Made by a program: the position numbers and the translations under genes. Positions 16,441 to 24,940 of a stretch of 43,380 nucleotides of DNA are shown one piece after another. The notes beneath the pieces are model-generated. The model did not search any database and was not told the DNA's origin. It worked only from the letters and a program-made list of their open reading frames with translations. Numbering within the stretch: the stretch's first letter is position 1; the number at the start of each line of letters is the position of its first letter. The DNA comes from Oxalobacter paraformigenes (GTDB lineage: Bacteria > Pseudomonadota > Gammaproteobacteria > Burkholderiales > Burkholderiaceae_D). The stretch is taken from assembly GCF_000158475.2 (NCBI RefSeq), contig NZ_KI392031.1, positions 688,083 to 731,462 of the forward strand, given 5' to 3'.

Positions 16441-19239
16441 GTGGCGAATGGAGAAAGGCTTGGACGGGGAAGCGGGCTTTCCGAACCGGTAACGGCTCTC
16501 GGGTGTCCGGCCGTGATGGATGCCTTGAATGCCGGTGTGGTGTGTTGCCGGGTGGATGAAGACCTGAGTTTTTGCTGGGGCAATGCCCGTTTTTTCGGGA
16601 TGACGGCTTTTACCGAAGAGGCATTCGTCCGGCATTTTGGCGGCCTGCGTCCGTTCTATGCCGCTTGTCCCGAATGTGCCGGCGATTTCGCCCTCATCGA
16701 AAGCGCCTTGTCCCGTGCGGTGAAAGCGGGCAACGCCAGTGTCGAAATGGAGATCAGACTGCCGGGAAAAGCGGGCGGTTTTTCATGGATAAAGCTTTCG
16801 GGGACGGTTTCTTCCGATGAAACCGGTGCGCCGCTTCTGGTGGCGGTCCTGACCGATATCAACGCACTGGCGGCCGACTGGGAAGAACAGGCCCGTCTGG
16901 CCGGAGAACACTGGCGGTATTTCCGCTGGATGATGGATGAATTCGCCGGGAACGTTTACGTCAGCGATATGGAAACCTGCGAGTTGCTGTATCTGAACAG
17001 GACGGCGTGCGAGACGCTGGGCGTGTCGGCGGAAAGGGTATTGGGCAGGAAATGCTTTGAGGTCATTCAGGGCCGGCAATCGCCTTGCCCTTTTTGCACC
17101 AACGACCGTTTGCGGGAGAACGGATTTTGCAACTGGGAATTCTTCAATCCGGTGCTGGAACGGGCATTCATGATCCGGAACCGGGTTATCGAGTGGGAAG
17201 GCCGTCCGGTCAGGCTGGAATTGTCGCATGACATGTTCAGCGCCGAATACAAGCTGGCCAAGAAGGATCGCGAACGCCTTGCGCTGGTCGGCTCGATGCC
17301 CGGCGGTTTCGTGCGTCTGGACGCCCGCGATTACCGGACGGTGCTCTGGTACGGGGCCGATTTTCTGAACGTGATCGGTTATACGGCAGAACAGTTCGAA
17401 AACGAATTGCATTCGCAATGCACCTATGTCCATCCGGACGATCTGAAACGCATTGTCTCCCGGCTGGAAACGGTTGACACCACGGGCGAAAATATCGTGA
17501 CGGAAGTCCGGATCATCACCCGAAGCGGCGAGATGAAATACCTGAACATGACCCTGTGTTACGCCAGCGCGGAAGACAGCTGGGACGGCATTCCTTCTTT
17601 TTACAGCGTGGGGATGGACGTGACCGAACAGCGCGAGGAACAGGCGCGGCAGCGCAGGGCGCTTGAGGAGGCGTATCACGCGGCCCGGGTGGCCAGCGAG
17701 GCCAAGACCAATTTCCTGTCGTCGATGTCGCATGATATCCGGACGCCGATGAATGCGATCATGGGGATGGCCCTGATCGCGCAGACGAATCTGGCCAGTC
17801 CGGAAAGGGTCGCGGACTGTCTGGACAAAATCAGCGTTTCCAGCCGCCATCTGCTCAGTCTGATCAATGAGATTCTGGATATGTCGAAAATCGAGAGCGG
17901 CAGGATCGATCTGGTCGCCGAAGAAGTGTCGCTGCCGGAACTGATCCGGAATGTGATGGGCATGTGCCAGCCTTTGCTCCGGGAAAAAGGGCTGGAATTT
18001 CACGTCAGCGCCAGTCAGGTAAGACATGAGAATATCGTGATCGACGGCGGCCGTTTGCAGCAGGTGCTGATGAATCTGCTCTCCAACGCGGTCAAATATA
18101 CGCCGGAGGGCGGAACGGTCGGTTTTGTGGTGCGGGAATTGCCGACGGGCATTAAGAAGCGGGGACAATACGAATTCGTGGTGGAAGATAACGGGATCGG
18201 TATGCCGGCGGCTTTCCTCCCGCATCTTTTCGAACCGTTTTCCCGCGCGGAAGATCCCCGGATCAGCCGGATCCAGGGCACGGGCCTTGGGATGGCGATT
18301 GCGGAAAATATCGTCCGCATGATGAACGGGACGATCACGGTGGAAAGCGAGCCGGAAAAGGGAAGCCGGTTTACCGTTTCCCTGCCTTTTGAACTGGCGG
18401 GGGAAGACGATACGGTGGATACGGGGCTGGCCGGTTTTCCGGTGCTGGTGGTGGACGACGACCGGATGGTTTGCGAGAGCGCGACAGTCCTTTTAAACGA
18501 ACTCGGCATGCGGGGGGTCTGGGTGGATTCGGGCGAGGAAGCGCTCCGGTGCGTCGTGTATGCCCATGAAAACGGGGACGGTTTTTTCGCGGTGATTCTG
18601 GACTGGAAGATGCCGGGCATGAGCGGGCTGGAGACGCTCAAAGCCATCCGCAAAAGGCTGGGCAGGAACATTCCCGTGATTGTCATATCCGCTTACGATT
18701 ACTCGGATATCGAGGAAGAATTCCGGAACGCGGGCGCGGATGCCTTTATTTCCAAACCGCTTTTCAAATCCCGGATACGGCAGGTTCTGCAATCGTTTGG
18801 TCCGGGCAAACAACGCGAGCCTGCCGCCCCGGTGCCCGGGAAACAGCGCGCTCCTCTGGAAGGCAGGCGGTTTTTGCTGGCCGAGGATAACGATATGAAC
18901 CGTGAAATCGCGGTGGAACTGCTTGAAATGCACGGGATGGCGGTCGATGCGGCGGAAAACGGGCTGGCGGCGGTCGAAAAGTTCGGCAATTCCCCGGCCG
19001 GCACCTACGACGGTATCCTGATGGATATCCAGATGCCGGTCATGGACGGTTATGAAGCGACCCGGGCAATCCGTGCCCTTGACCGGGAAGACGCGAAAAC
19101 CGTGCCGATTCTCGCCCTGACGGCCAACGCGTTCGCGACCGATATCGGCAAGGCGCACGCGGCCGGCATGAACGATCACGTTTCCAAGCCGATCGATGTC
19201 GCCTATCTGATCGGGACCTTGCGGAAATGGGTGCGGTGA
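16441..19239 (+). CDS. Cytosolic hybrid histidine kinase: three PAS domains, HisKA, HATPase, two receiver domains
   Basis: 932 aa from GTG 16441 (GGAAGG upstream; an ATG at 16513 is the alternative). No membrane segment. Three PAS-like sensor domains lie at about 20-140, 160-285 and 285-400. The second has four Cys (ACETLG, RKCFEVI, SPCPFC) that could bind metal or sense redox state. HisKA has phospho-acceptor His431 in SSMSHDIRTPMNA. HATPase_c has the N box LMNLLSNAVKYTPEGG, then EDNGIGMP and GTGLGMAI. Receiver 1 has Asp721 (ILDWKMPGMSG) and receiver 2 has Asp862 (LMDIQMPVMDG); both keep the later Lys. There is no Hpt domain or output domain, so the phosphate must pass to a separate Hpt or regulator. 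The adjacent GntR gene converges on it. Confidence 0.93.
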   Translation: MANGERLGRGSGLSEPVTALGCPAVMDALNAGVVCCRVDEDLSFCWGNARFFGMTAFTEEAFVRHFGGLRPFYAACPECAGDFALIESALSRAVKAGNASVEMEIRLPGKAGGFSWIKLSGTVSSDETGAPLLVAVLTDINALAADWEEQARLAGEHWRYFRWMMDEFAGNVYVSDMETCELLYLNRTACETLGVSAERVLGRKCFEVIQGRQSPCPFCTNDRLRENGFCNWEFFNPVLERAFMIRNRVIEWEGRPVRLELSHDMFSAEYKLAKKDRERLALVGSMPGGFVRLDARDYRTVLWYGADFLNVIGYTAEQFENELHSQCTYVHPDDLKRIVSRLETVDTTGENIVTEVRIITRSGEMKYLNMTLCYASAEDSWDGIPSFYSVGMDVTEQREEQARQRRALEEAYHAARVASEAKTNFLSSMSHDIRTPMNAIMGMALIAQTNLASPERVADCLDKISVSSRHLLSLINEILDMSKIESGRIDLVAEEVSLPELIRNVMGMCQPLLREKGLEFHVSASQVRHENIVIDGGRLQQVLMNLLSNAVKYTPEGGTVGFVVRELPTGIKKRGQYEFVVEDNGIGMPAAFLPHLFEPFSRAEDPRISRIQGTGLGMAIAENIVRMMNGTITVESEPEKGSRFTVSLPFELAGEDDTVDTGLAGFPVLVVDDDRMVCESATVLLNELGMRGVWVDSGEEALRCVVYAHENGDGFFAVILDWKMPGMSGLETLKAIRKRLGRNIPVIVISAYDYSDIEEEFRNAGADAFISKPLFKSRIRQVLQSFGPGKQREPAAPVPGKQRAPLEGRRFLLAEDNDMNREIAVELLEMHGMAVDAAENGLAAVEKFGNSPAGTYDGILMDIQMPVMDGYEATRAIRALDREDAKTVPILALTANAFATDIGKAHAAGMNDHVSKPIDVAYLIGTLRKWVR

Positions 19240-19303
19240 GCCGGTTTTCCGGCCAGAGGGGAGGCGCCCTGACGGGCAAGCGCAAGTCGTAACCGCCGGC
19301 AGG

Positions 19304-19333
19304 GGGGACGCGTCCGTTTCGGGACGCGTCCCC
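19304..19333. terminator. Perfect 12-bp hairpin between convergent genes
   Basis: GGGGACGCGTCC (19304-19315) pairs with GGACGCGTCCCC (19322-19333) around a 6-base loop. It lies in the 112-bp gap between the kinase stop and the stop of the convergent GntR gene, so it may act on both transcripts. Neither side has a proper T-run, which makes classic termination uncertain. Confidence 0.5.
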
Positions 19334-19351
19334 GGTAAGAGCGCCGGTTTT

Positions 19352-20809
19352 TCAGTCGGGAAAAACCGGGGTGACGATTTCGCCGGTTCCGGGGACGCCC
19401 CTTTTTTCCAGATGGCTTTTGAGGGACACGAACAGGTGGGCAAGAAGTTGCCGGAAGGCGCGGGCAAAACGTCCGCTGTCTCCGTCGGCCAGCGCGTTGG
19501 CCAGTTTTTCCGACAGCGCCGGCCAGCCGGCTTCCACTTCGATCCGGCTGAACCGCAGGAGGCCGCCGTTTAAGAGCAAAAGGGTTATTTTGCTGTAGAT
19601 TTCGCGGAGGGCGGCAAGCGGGCTGTAGAGGACGATGCCGCGCAGGCTGGCGCTCAGGGCGGCGGTGATGGCGGCGCTCCCTTCTTTTACGGAAAAGGCT
19701 TCCTGAAGCGAATGGCGTATTTCCGGCCCGAAACGGGGGAAGGTATGGCGCAGTGCGGGTTCGCTCGTGACGGCCAGCAGCTGGAAGGTTTCCAGAAAGG
19801 TCCGCAGATTGTTGCCCGGCATCAGGGCGTTCAGGCGGTCGGCCATTCCCGGGTCGCGTCCGGAGACGACGCGGGTTCCCACGCCGTTGACGGGCCGGGT
19901 GACGCCCAGTCTGTTCAACAGGCCTACGGTGCGCCGCATGGTGATGGCGGAGACGTGATAAATGTCGGCCAGAACCGTTCCGGCGGGCAGCAGGGTTCCC
20001 GGCGGATAGAGGCCTTCATTGATTTTGCAGGCCAGATCGATGGCGATCATGTCGCAATAGCGTGTGCGGCCTTTCCGGGGCGTCCATGAAAAGGGCTGTT
20101 CCAGAAGCGCGGTCTTGCCGGGAGCGGTTTCGTGCAGAAGCCGGGCCAGTTCCCCGAAAAAGAAGCCGGCGAGTTTTTCCAGCCGGTTTTTGGCCGCGGC
20201 ATGGTCGCCTGCGGCGCACAGCTGGAAGCTGGCGGCGAATTCTCCGGCCAGATGGTTTGGGAAACGGATTTGGCCCGTTTCGCCTTTTCCGGCGTGGAAC
20301 AGGTCGGTAAAGGCGCTCTGGATGAAGGCGTTGATGTCGTAGTAAAGGCTTGACGCGGTCTGGCTGCCCAGCGCCAGACAGGCGTCTTCGAAAAGGGGGG
20401 CGACGCCGCTCCACTGCCGGATGCGGCCGCTTTTTTCCGGCGCGGGGTCAAACGGGACGCCGGAAGCCGCCATATGGCACAGGCCCTGAAACGCGATGGC
20501 GGGCGAAAGCAGTTTCAGGGTTTCCGCCAGATCGGCCAGCGCGGCCCGGCGTTCCCGGAAGGTGTCGCTTTCCAGATAGTTTTCACAGGGTTTTTTGAGA
20601 ACGACGGTTCCCTTGCCGCGGGCGACGCGGACGAGCCCGTCTTTTTCGAGGGTTTTCAGGGCCCGCTGGGCCGGGCAGTACGACACGCCGAACTGCCGGG
20701 CGATTTCCTGCACGGAGGGAAAGCGCCTGCCGTCGCTGTAAAAACCCGACTGTATCCGGGCGGCCAGATGGCGGTATATGGTTTTTTCCAGACTGGTGGA
20801 ACGCGTCAT
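19352..20809 (-). CDS. GntR-type regulator with two winged-helix domains (485 aa)
   Basis: ATG 20809; AGGAGG lies rather far upstream, with a closer AGGACA. Residues 5-72 are a GntR winged helix (IYRHLAARIQSGFYSDGRRF, then PSVQEIARQFGVSYCPAQRA and GLVRVARGKGTVVL). An all-helical region follows (80-240). A second GntR-like winged helix lies at 251-316 (DMIAIDLACKINEGLYPPGT, LADIYHVSAITMRRTVGLLN, GVGTRVV), with a second helical region (320-475). Each HTH-helical unit resembles a FadR-type regulator without clear metal ligands, so this looks like an internal duplication. It may be co-transcribed with the ATPase-like regulator 83 bp upstream. Ligand and targets unknown. Confidence 0.85.
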   Translation of the reverse strand: MTRSTSLEKTIYRHLAARIQSGFYSDGRRFPSVQEIARQFGVSYCPAQRALKTLEKDGLVRVARGKGTVVLKKPCENYLESDTFRERRAALADLAETLKLLSPAIAFQGLCHMAASGVPFDPAPEKSGRIRQWSGVAPLFEDACLALGSQTASSLYYDINAFIQSAFTDLFHAGKGETGQIRFPNHLAGEFAASFQLCAAGDHAAAKNRLEKLAGFFFGELARLLHETAPGKTALLEQPFSWTPRKGRTRYCDMIAIDLACKINEGLYPPGTLLPAGTVLADIYHVSAITMRRTVGLLNRLGVTRPVNGVGTRVVSGRDPGMADRLNALMPGNNLRTFLETFQLLAVTSEPALRHTFPRFGPEIRHSLQEAFSVKEGSAAITAALSASLRGIVLYSPLAALREIYSKITLLLLNGGLLRFSRIEVEAGWPALSEKLANALADGDSGRFARAFRQLLAHLFVSLKSHLEKRGVPGTGEIVTPVFPD

Positions 20810-20892
20810 GGCTTTCAGGTGTCCTTTTTGCCTCCTATTATGCGGGGAGCGGGGCGGAAACGCCAGAGGGGGGACGGGAATGCGCTGTGTCC

Positions 20893-21930
20893 TTATCGTG
20901 CCGTCTGGACGCGCCGGATCATTTTCATGATTTCTTCCGATGCCGCGTAAGGAACCAGCCAGACATCCGGATGGGATTGCTGGAAGACCCTGAAAACTTC
21001 ATCGGCGAAAGCCTGCCCGATTTCATCGACTCCTTCAAAATCCAGAATGACTTTTCTGAAGCCGTCGAAACGGGCGACCAGCCGTTTTGCCTGGGAACGT
21101 GAAACCAGGCCGTCATCAAGCCGGGCCAGTCTTACCGGAACCACCGTTTTGTTGAAATTGAGTTCGTCCGTGTCCAGCGTGTATTGATGGAATATTTCCC
21201 GGGGTGTTCGTTTGCTGTCCAGGGCAATGCGCATGAATACAACGGTTCCTGTCGTTTCGGAAGGGCTTCTTAAACCGGTTTCTATCAGAAAATCATCCGG
21301 ACGTTGAATATCGTGGCTGTAATCCAGTCCATTGGCGTGGATAACGAACCGGTCGAACATTCTCGAGGTGAAAAAGATGCCTTCACCGGAATGATTGGCG
21401 CGATCCGTCGTCAGTTTGCCTTTGGCCAGTTCCAGCATGGCCAGCCGTTTGTCCGGGAGATTCAGTTCGCTCCGGATTTTTTCGAAAATGCCGATTCCGT
21501 CATCAATGACCATCATGGTGAGTTCCCGGTCATCTGTTTCCACGAGGACTGAAACCGTATCCCCTGCTGAATGATCGTGCGCATTATTGACCATTTCAGT
21601 AAAACCGTGGTGAACGATCTGGCGGATGTTGGGCGGCAAATCCAGATAAGGAGCGAAATCCAGTGTCCATTTGACCTCTTCATCCACTTCTTCACGGGGC
21701 CACTGATGGAAGAAGGTTTTTGTCGGTCCGATACGGTAAACCGGTTTTCTGGGGGAACCGGAGAGGATGATCCGCTTGTCGTTTACCAGTTCTTTTACGA
21801 TACGCGAGGCTACCGGACGGGACAGCTTGAATTCGTTGGCCAGCAAACCGATAAAACCGGTAACGGGACGTTTATTCAATTCCCGGGTTACCCATGACCG
21901 GACAGGCAAATCGGCTGTTTTCGTTTTCAT
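20893..21930 (-). CDS. HTH - GHKL ATPase - STAS-like (DUF4325) regulatory protein
   Basis: 345 aa; ATG 21930 chosen (GGGAAAGAGAG upstream) over a TTG nine codons earlier. Residues 8-65 are a winged helix (SWVTRELNKRPVTGFIGLLA, LSRPVASRIVKELVND). Residues about 85-235 are a GHKL ATPase fold: N box GFTEMVNNAHDHSAGD, G1 VIDDGIGIFEK, G2 ANHSGEGIFFTSRMFD. Residues about 265-345 are a STAS-like DUF4325 domain (AKRLVARFDGFRKVILDFEG, EIGQAFADEVFRVF). ATPase plus STAS recalls anti-sigma / anti-anti-sigma switching, here in one chain with its own DNA-binding domain. The direct repeats in its promoter suggest autoregulation. Targets are not evident. Confidence 0.88.
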   Translation of the reverse strand: MKTKTADLPVRSWVTRELNKRPVTGFIGLLANEFKLSRPVASRIVKELVNDKRIILSGSPRKPVYRIGPTKTFFHQWPREEVDEEVKWTLDFAPYLDLPPNIRQIVHHGFTEMVNNAHDHSAGDTVSVLVETDDRELTMMVIDDGIGIFEKIRSELNLPDKRLAMLELAKGKLTTDRANHSGEGIFFTSRMFDRFVIHANGLDYSHDIQRPDDFLIETGLRSPSETTGTVVFMRIALDSKRTPREIFHQYTLDTDELNFNKTVVPVRLARLDDGLVSRSQAKRLVARFDGFRKVILDFEGVDEIGQAFADEVFRVFQQSHPDVWLVPYAASEEIMKMIRRVQTAR

Positions 21931-21949
21931 CACTCTCTTTCCCGGAAGA

Positions 21950-21994
21950 TATGTCAATTTTGTTCTTTTTTATGTCAATTTCAGAATTATTATA
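21950..21994 (-). promoter_or_regulatory. Promoter and 11-bp direct repeats upstream of the ATPase-STAS-like gene
   Basis: TATGTCAATTT occurs twice, at 21950-21960 and 21971-21981, exactly 21 bp apart (two helical turns). On the minus strand each contains TTGACA. A TATAAT (21994-21989, minus) lies just upstream. The arrangement fits two same-face binding sites for a regulator, possibly the wHTH of the gene itself. Confidence 0.55.
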
Positions 21995-22209
21995 TGCTAA
22001 TTTTAAATGGATAACTGGTTTATATATTGCGTTTTCGTAACAGGTTGTCCCTTATCCTTCATCGCTACCGGAGAAAGGAAGCCGGACAGCTTGCGTGAAA
22101 AGGGACTGGACAGATTTCAGCCGGCTTGGGATTTTTTCAGGAAAGTCCTGCCGTCTTGACGGAGTCTGGCAGAACCGTTGAGAGAACTGTCCGGGTGGAG
22201 CCGCCAGGG

Positions 22210-23361
22210 CTATTTGCTGCCCGGGACAGGCGCTTCCCTTGCCGTTGTGTTTGCGCGCAGGAAAACGACCGGGAGAAAGCGGCGGCCGGCAGCCGGATGC
22301 AGGTGGTCTTCGGCGGCTTCGAGCCAGACGCTTCCATCGGTTTTCAGGAGGGCAAGGCGGCTGTTGTATACGGCGAAAGACGCGACATGGCGGGCGATTT
22401 CGGCCGGTTCCGGATTGCTTTGGTAGAGGATATGCCGTGTATCGAGCGAATACAGGGTGTCGTCCTCGTAATGCAGGACGCTGATGTCCGCTCCGCGAGG
22501 CAGGGTGAACGAGGGCAGGTCGTTTTTACCGGTTCCTTCTTTGGAAAGGGGGCGGGGTTCGTAAACCGGCAAATTGATGCACCAGCCACGCATGTCCATT
22601 TCCTTGCCCCAGTACCAGAGGGTTCCGTCTTCCGTCAGGACGAGATTTTCGTTTTTGAAGGCGGTCAGGCTGATAATCCGTTTGCCGCCGAAGTGGTTCG
22701 GGTCGATGGCTGCCGGACGGTAACGGTCGAGGAATGTGCCGTCTCCAAGGCCACCGCAGGCATTGCTTCCCCATGTCCACAGGCTGCCGTCTTTTTTCAG
22801 GGCAAGCGCGTGGCATCCCGAGTTGATGAGGGTATGGACCTGGTCGAGCAGCCGGCGGGGCCGGTTCAATACCCCGGGAAGATTGTCGCCACGCAAGTCT
22901 TCCGCATTGCCCCAGGCCCAGAGGGTATTATCGTTACGGAGGGCGAAGACCACAAAGCTGTCTGGAACGACGGTGCGGACATCGGTCAGGATCCGGATGG
23001 GCCGGTTTTCCGGAATGTCCTGCAGGGCGTATTCGTTCATGAAAAGCGTACCCCGGTTCCGCTTGCCCCAGCCCCAGAGGATATTGTCCTTGTCGATGAT
23101 GAACAGGTTGCCGGCGGCAGCAACGGCCTTGACGTTTTTCCGGACAGGTTTTGCCGTAACGAAGCGTGCCCCTTCCGAAGGGAGGCCGGCTGTTTTCCAG
23201 AGGGTTCCGTCGTCTTCCAGGATGAAAAGCTGGCCATCATCGTGAAAGGCCAGTTTTTGGGGCGTTTGCGCGGCACCGGCCTGAACCGGCGCGGCTGACG
23301 GGCCGGAGAAGGGAAGCAACAGGAAGAAGGCGGACAGGATAAAAGCGACTCTGGTGTTCAT
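22210..23361 (-). CDS. Secreted RCC1-repeat beta-propeller protein (383 aa), copy 1
   Basis: ATG 23361, only 5 bp after the stop of the upstream RCC1 gene, so the two are probably co-translated. Signal peptide MNTRVAFILSAFFLLLPFSGPSAAP. RCC1-type repeats of 50-60 residues follow, marked by DNTLWAWG, DGSLWTWGSNACGGLGDG, DGTLWYWG and DGTLWKTAG. The last third is degenerate (DDTLYSLDTRH, DGSVWLEAAEDH). RCC1 repeats build seven-bladed propellers used for protein binding. It is the most diverged of four tandem paralogues and the last gene of the cluster. Its role is inferred only from context (muramidase locus). Confidence 0.85.
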   Translation of the reverse strand: MNTRVAFILSAFFLLLPFSGPSAAPVQAGAAQTPQKLAFHDDGQLFILEDDGTLWKTAGLPSEGARFVTAKPVRKNVKAVAAAGNLFIIDKDNILWGWGKRNRGTLFMNEYALQDIPENRPIRILTDVRTVVPDSFVVFALRNDNTLWAWGNAEDLRGDNLPGVLNRPRRLLDQVHTLINSGCHALALKKDGSLWTWGSNACGGLGDGTFLDRYRPAAIDPNHFGGKRIISLTAFKNENLVLTEDGTLWYWGKEMDMRGWCINLPVYEPRPLSKEGTGKNDLPSFTLPRGADISVLHYEDDTLYSLDTRHILYQSNPEPAEIARHVASFAVYNSRLALLKTDGSVWLEAAEDHLHPAAGRRFLPVVFLRANTTAREAPVPGSK

Positions 23362-23366
23362 GCCGG

Positions 23367-24563
23367 TTATCGGGGTAAGGTGACGGTGAGGGGATGGCGG
23401 GCCCTGGTACCGGATTCCCGGCCCAGTTCGCCTTCCGAATTCGTGCCCATGGCCAGAAGCGTTCCATCTTTTTTCAGGATCAGGATATGGTTGTGGCCGG
23501 AAGCGATTTCGGCAGCGCCGGACAGAAGCGGTCGGGGAGGGAACCAGCGGAAAGGTTTTTCGACGAAAGCGCTTTCAGGATCGTCCCTGCCGGCGTTGAG
23601 CGGAAGGCCGGTTCCGGCGATCCAGACGGTTCCGTCCCGCTTCAGAAAGAGGAGGTGTCCCCAGCCGGGGGTAAAATCCCGGACGTGATCGATGGAAACG
23701 ATCCGTTCGGGTCTGACGCAGGGAAAGGTTCTGCCGGGTTCGGCGGGAACGGCCCAGCCTTCTCCCCAGTTCCATACGGTGCCGTCGTCGGCCAGTGCAA
23801 AACTTTCTCCGGCCCGGGCGGCGATTTTGACGATTTTGCGCGAGCCCAGCGCCGAGAGATCGGTTTTGACGGGGTGTTGGCGAGGGATCAGGGTGCCGTC
23901 TCCCAGTTCGCCGTTTTGGTTGTCGCCCCAGGCCAGAAGCGTTCCGTCTTTTTTGAGGGCCAGCGTATGGGAAAAAGCGGAACTGACGTAAACGATGTCG
24001 TCCGCGATATTGACAAGTGCGGCGGGGAAGGCGGGTACGGGCAAAACGGCAGTGGCGGAAGCCGGGGAAGCGGAAGGGACAGCCTTTCCTTTGGCGGGGC
24101 CGGGCTCGCCCCATGTCCAGAGCCGGCCTTGTTCATCAATGGCAAACGGCGTGTCGTGTCCGGCGTCGATAAAGACGATGTGGGGCAAGAGCATGACGGG
24201 TTCGAGGATGAAGCCGCTGGCTTTCAGGCCCAGTTGTCCGTACTGGCTGCTGCCCATGCCCCACAGTGTGTGGTCTTTGGTGATGAAATAAAGGGCGGTT
24301 TCGCCTTTGGCGGCCCGGGCCATGACGACGTTTTTCGCTACCGGGACAGGGTGGGACGCATTGTTTCCCTTTAACTGGTCTTTTCCCCAGCTCCACAACT
24401 GTCCCGCCGGATCAATGGCCAGACTGGTGCCATTGCCTGCATCGATATGGCCCCAGGGCGGCGCAGCCCGGGCAGGGAGCCAGAGAATCAGGCAGAAAAA
24501 GGCCAGCAACCGGATAAGGGACAGGGTCGGGAAAGAGGGGATGGGCAGGGAAGGGTGAAACAT
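23367..24563 (-). CDS. Secreted RCC1-repeat beta-propeller protein (398 aa), copy 2
   Basis: ATG 24563; signal peptide with hydrophobic LIRLLAFFCLILWLPARA and cleavage after ARA. RCC1 repeats: GQLWSWGKDQLKGN, DHTLWGMGSSQYGQLG, QGRLWTWGEPG, DGTLLAWGDNQNGELGDGT, DGTVWNWGEGW, DGTVWIAGTGL and DGTLLAMGTNSEGELG, about seven and enough for a closed propeller. An Ala/Pro-rich loop lies at about 150-180. It is separated from copy 3 by 377 bp without an obvious terminator and from copy 1 by 5 bp. Four similar neighbouring genes point to tandem duplication and divergence. Confidence 0.87.
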   Translation of the reverse strand: MFHPSLPIPSFPTLSLIRLLAFFCLILWLPARAAPPWGHIDAGNGTSLAIDPAGQLWSWGKDQLKGNNASHPVPVAKNVVMARAAKGETALYFITKDHTLWGMGSSQYGQLGLKASGFILEPVMLLPHIVFIDAGHDTPFAIDEQGRLWTWGEPGPAKGKAVPSASPASATAVLPVPAFPAALVNIADDIVYVSSAFSHTLALKKDGTLLAWGDNQNGELGDGTLIPRQHPVKTDLSALGSRKIVKIAARAGESFALADDGTVWNWGEGWAVPAEPGRTFPCVRPERIVSIDHVRDFTPGWGHLLFLKRDGTVWIAGTGLPLNAGRDDPESAFVEKPFRWFPPRPLLSGAAEIASGHNHILILKKDGTLLAMGTNSEGELGRESGTRARHPLTVTLPR

Positions 24564-24940
24564 GGTTGAGCCGTCCCGTAAAAGTGTTTGAAGTGTCGGA
24601 TTTTCATTTTAGCGTGGGAGGGCAGTCCTTGCCAAGGGGAAAGGGAACAGGCTCCTCGCCGGAGAAAATCGTTTGCTTATAGGCAACCGCTGTCCCGTTC
24701 GATCGACAGGACAAATCCGGCTTGCCAGTCCGGCCGCCCTACCTCTGGCTTATTCCGGCTGTCTGGTCAGGCAAGCGGCAGGAAAGAGGGAGAAGTGTGG
24801 GGGCGGGATCGGGAGGCGGGAGGGTGGACACCGCTGGAGTCCGCTGCCTGCGGGTTCCCTGCCGGAGAAGCGGCCCGGAGGCGGGAGAGGGAAACGGAGG
24901 AAGACAGGGCCGGCCGGACGGAAAATACGGCCGGGACAGG
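24564..24940. other. Gap between RCC1 copies 3 and 2
   Basis: 377 bp with no gene recognised. A weak minus-strand -10 (TAAAAT) lies about 50 bp upstream of copy 2. No terminator hairpin with a T-run was found after copy 3. Confidence 0.4.

Noticed and set aside
19304-19333. Attachment or resolution site at the 12-bp perfect hairpin
   Set aside because: Position between two convergent stops explains it more simply as a shared transcript-end hairpin; no integrase nearby.
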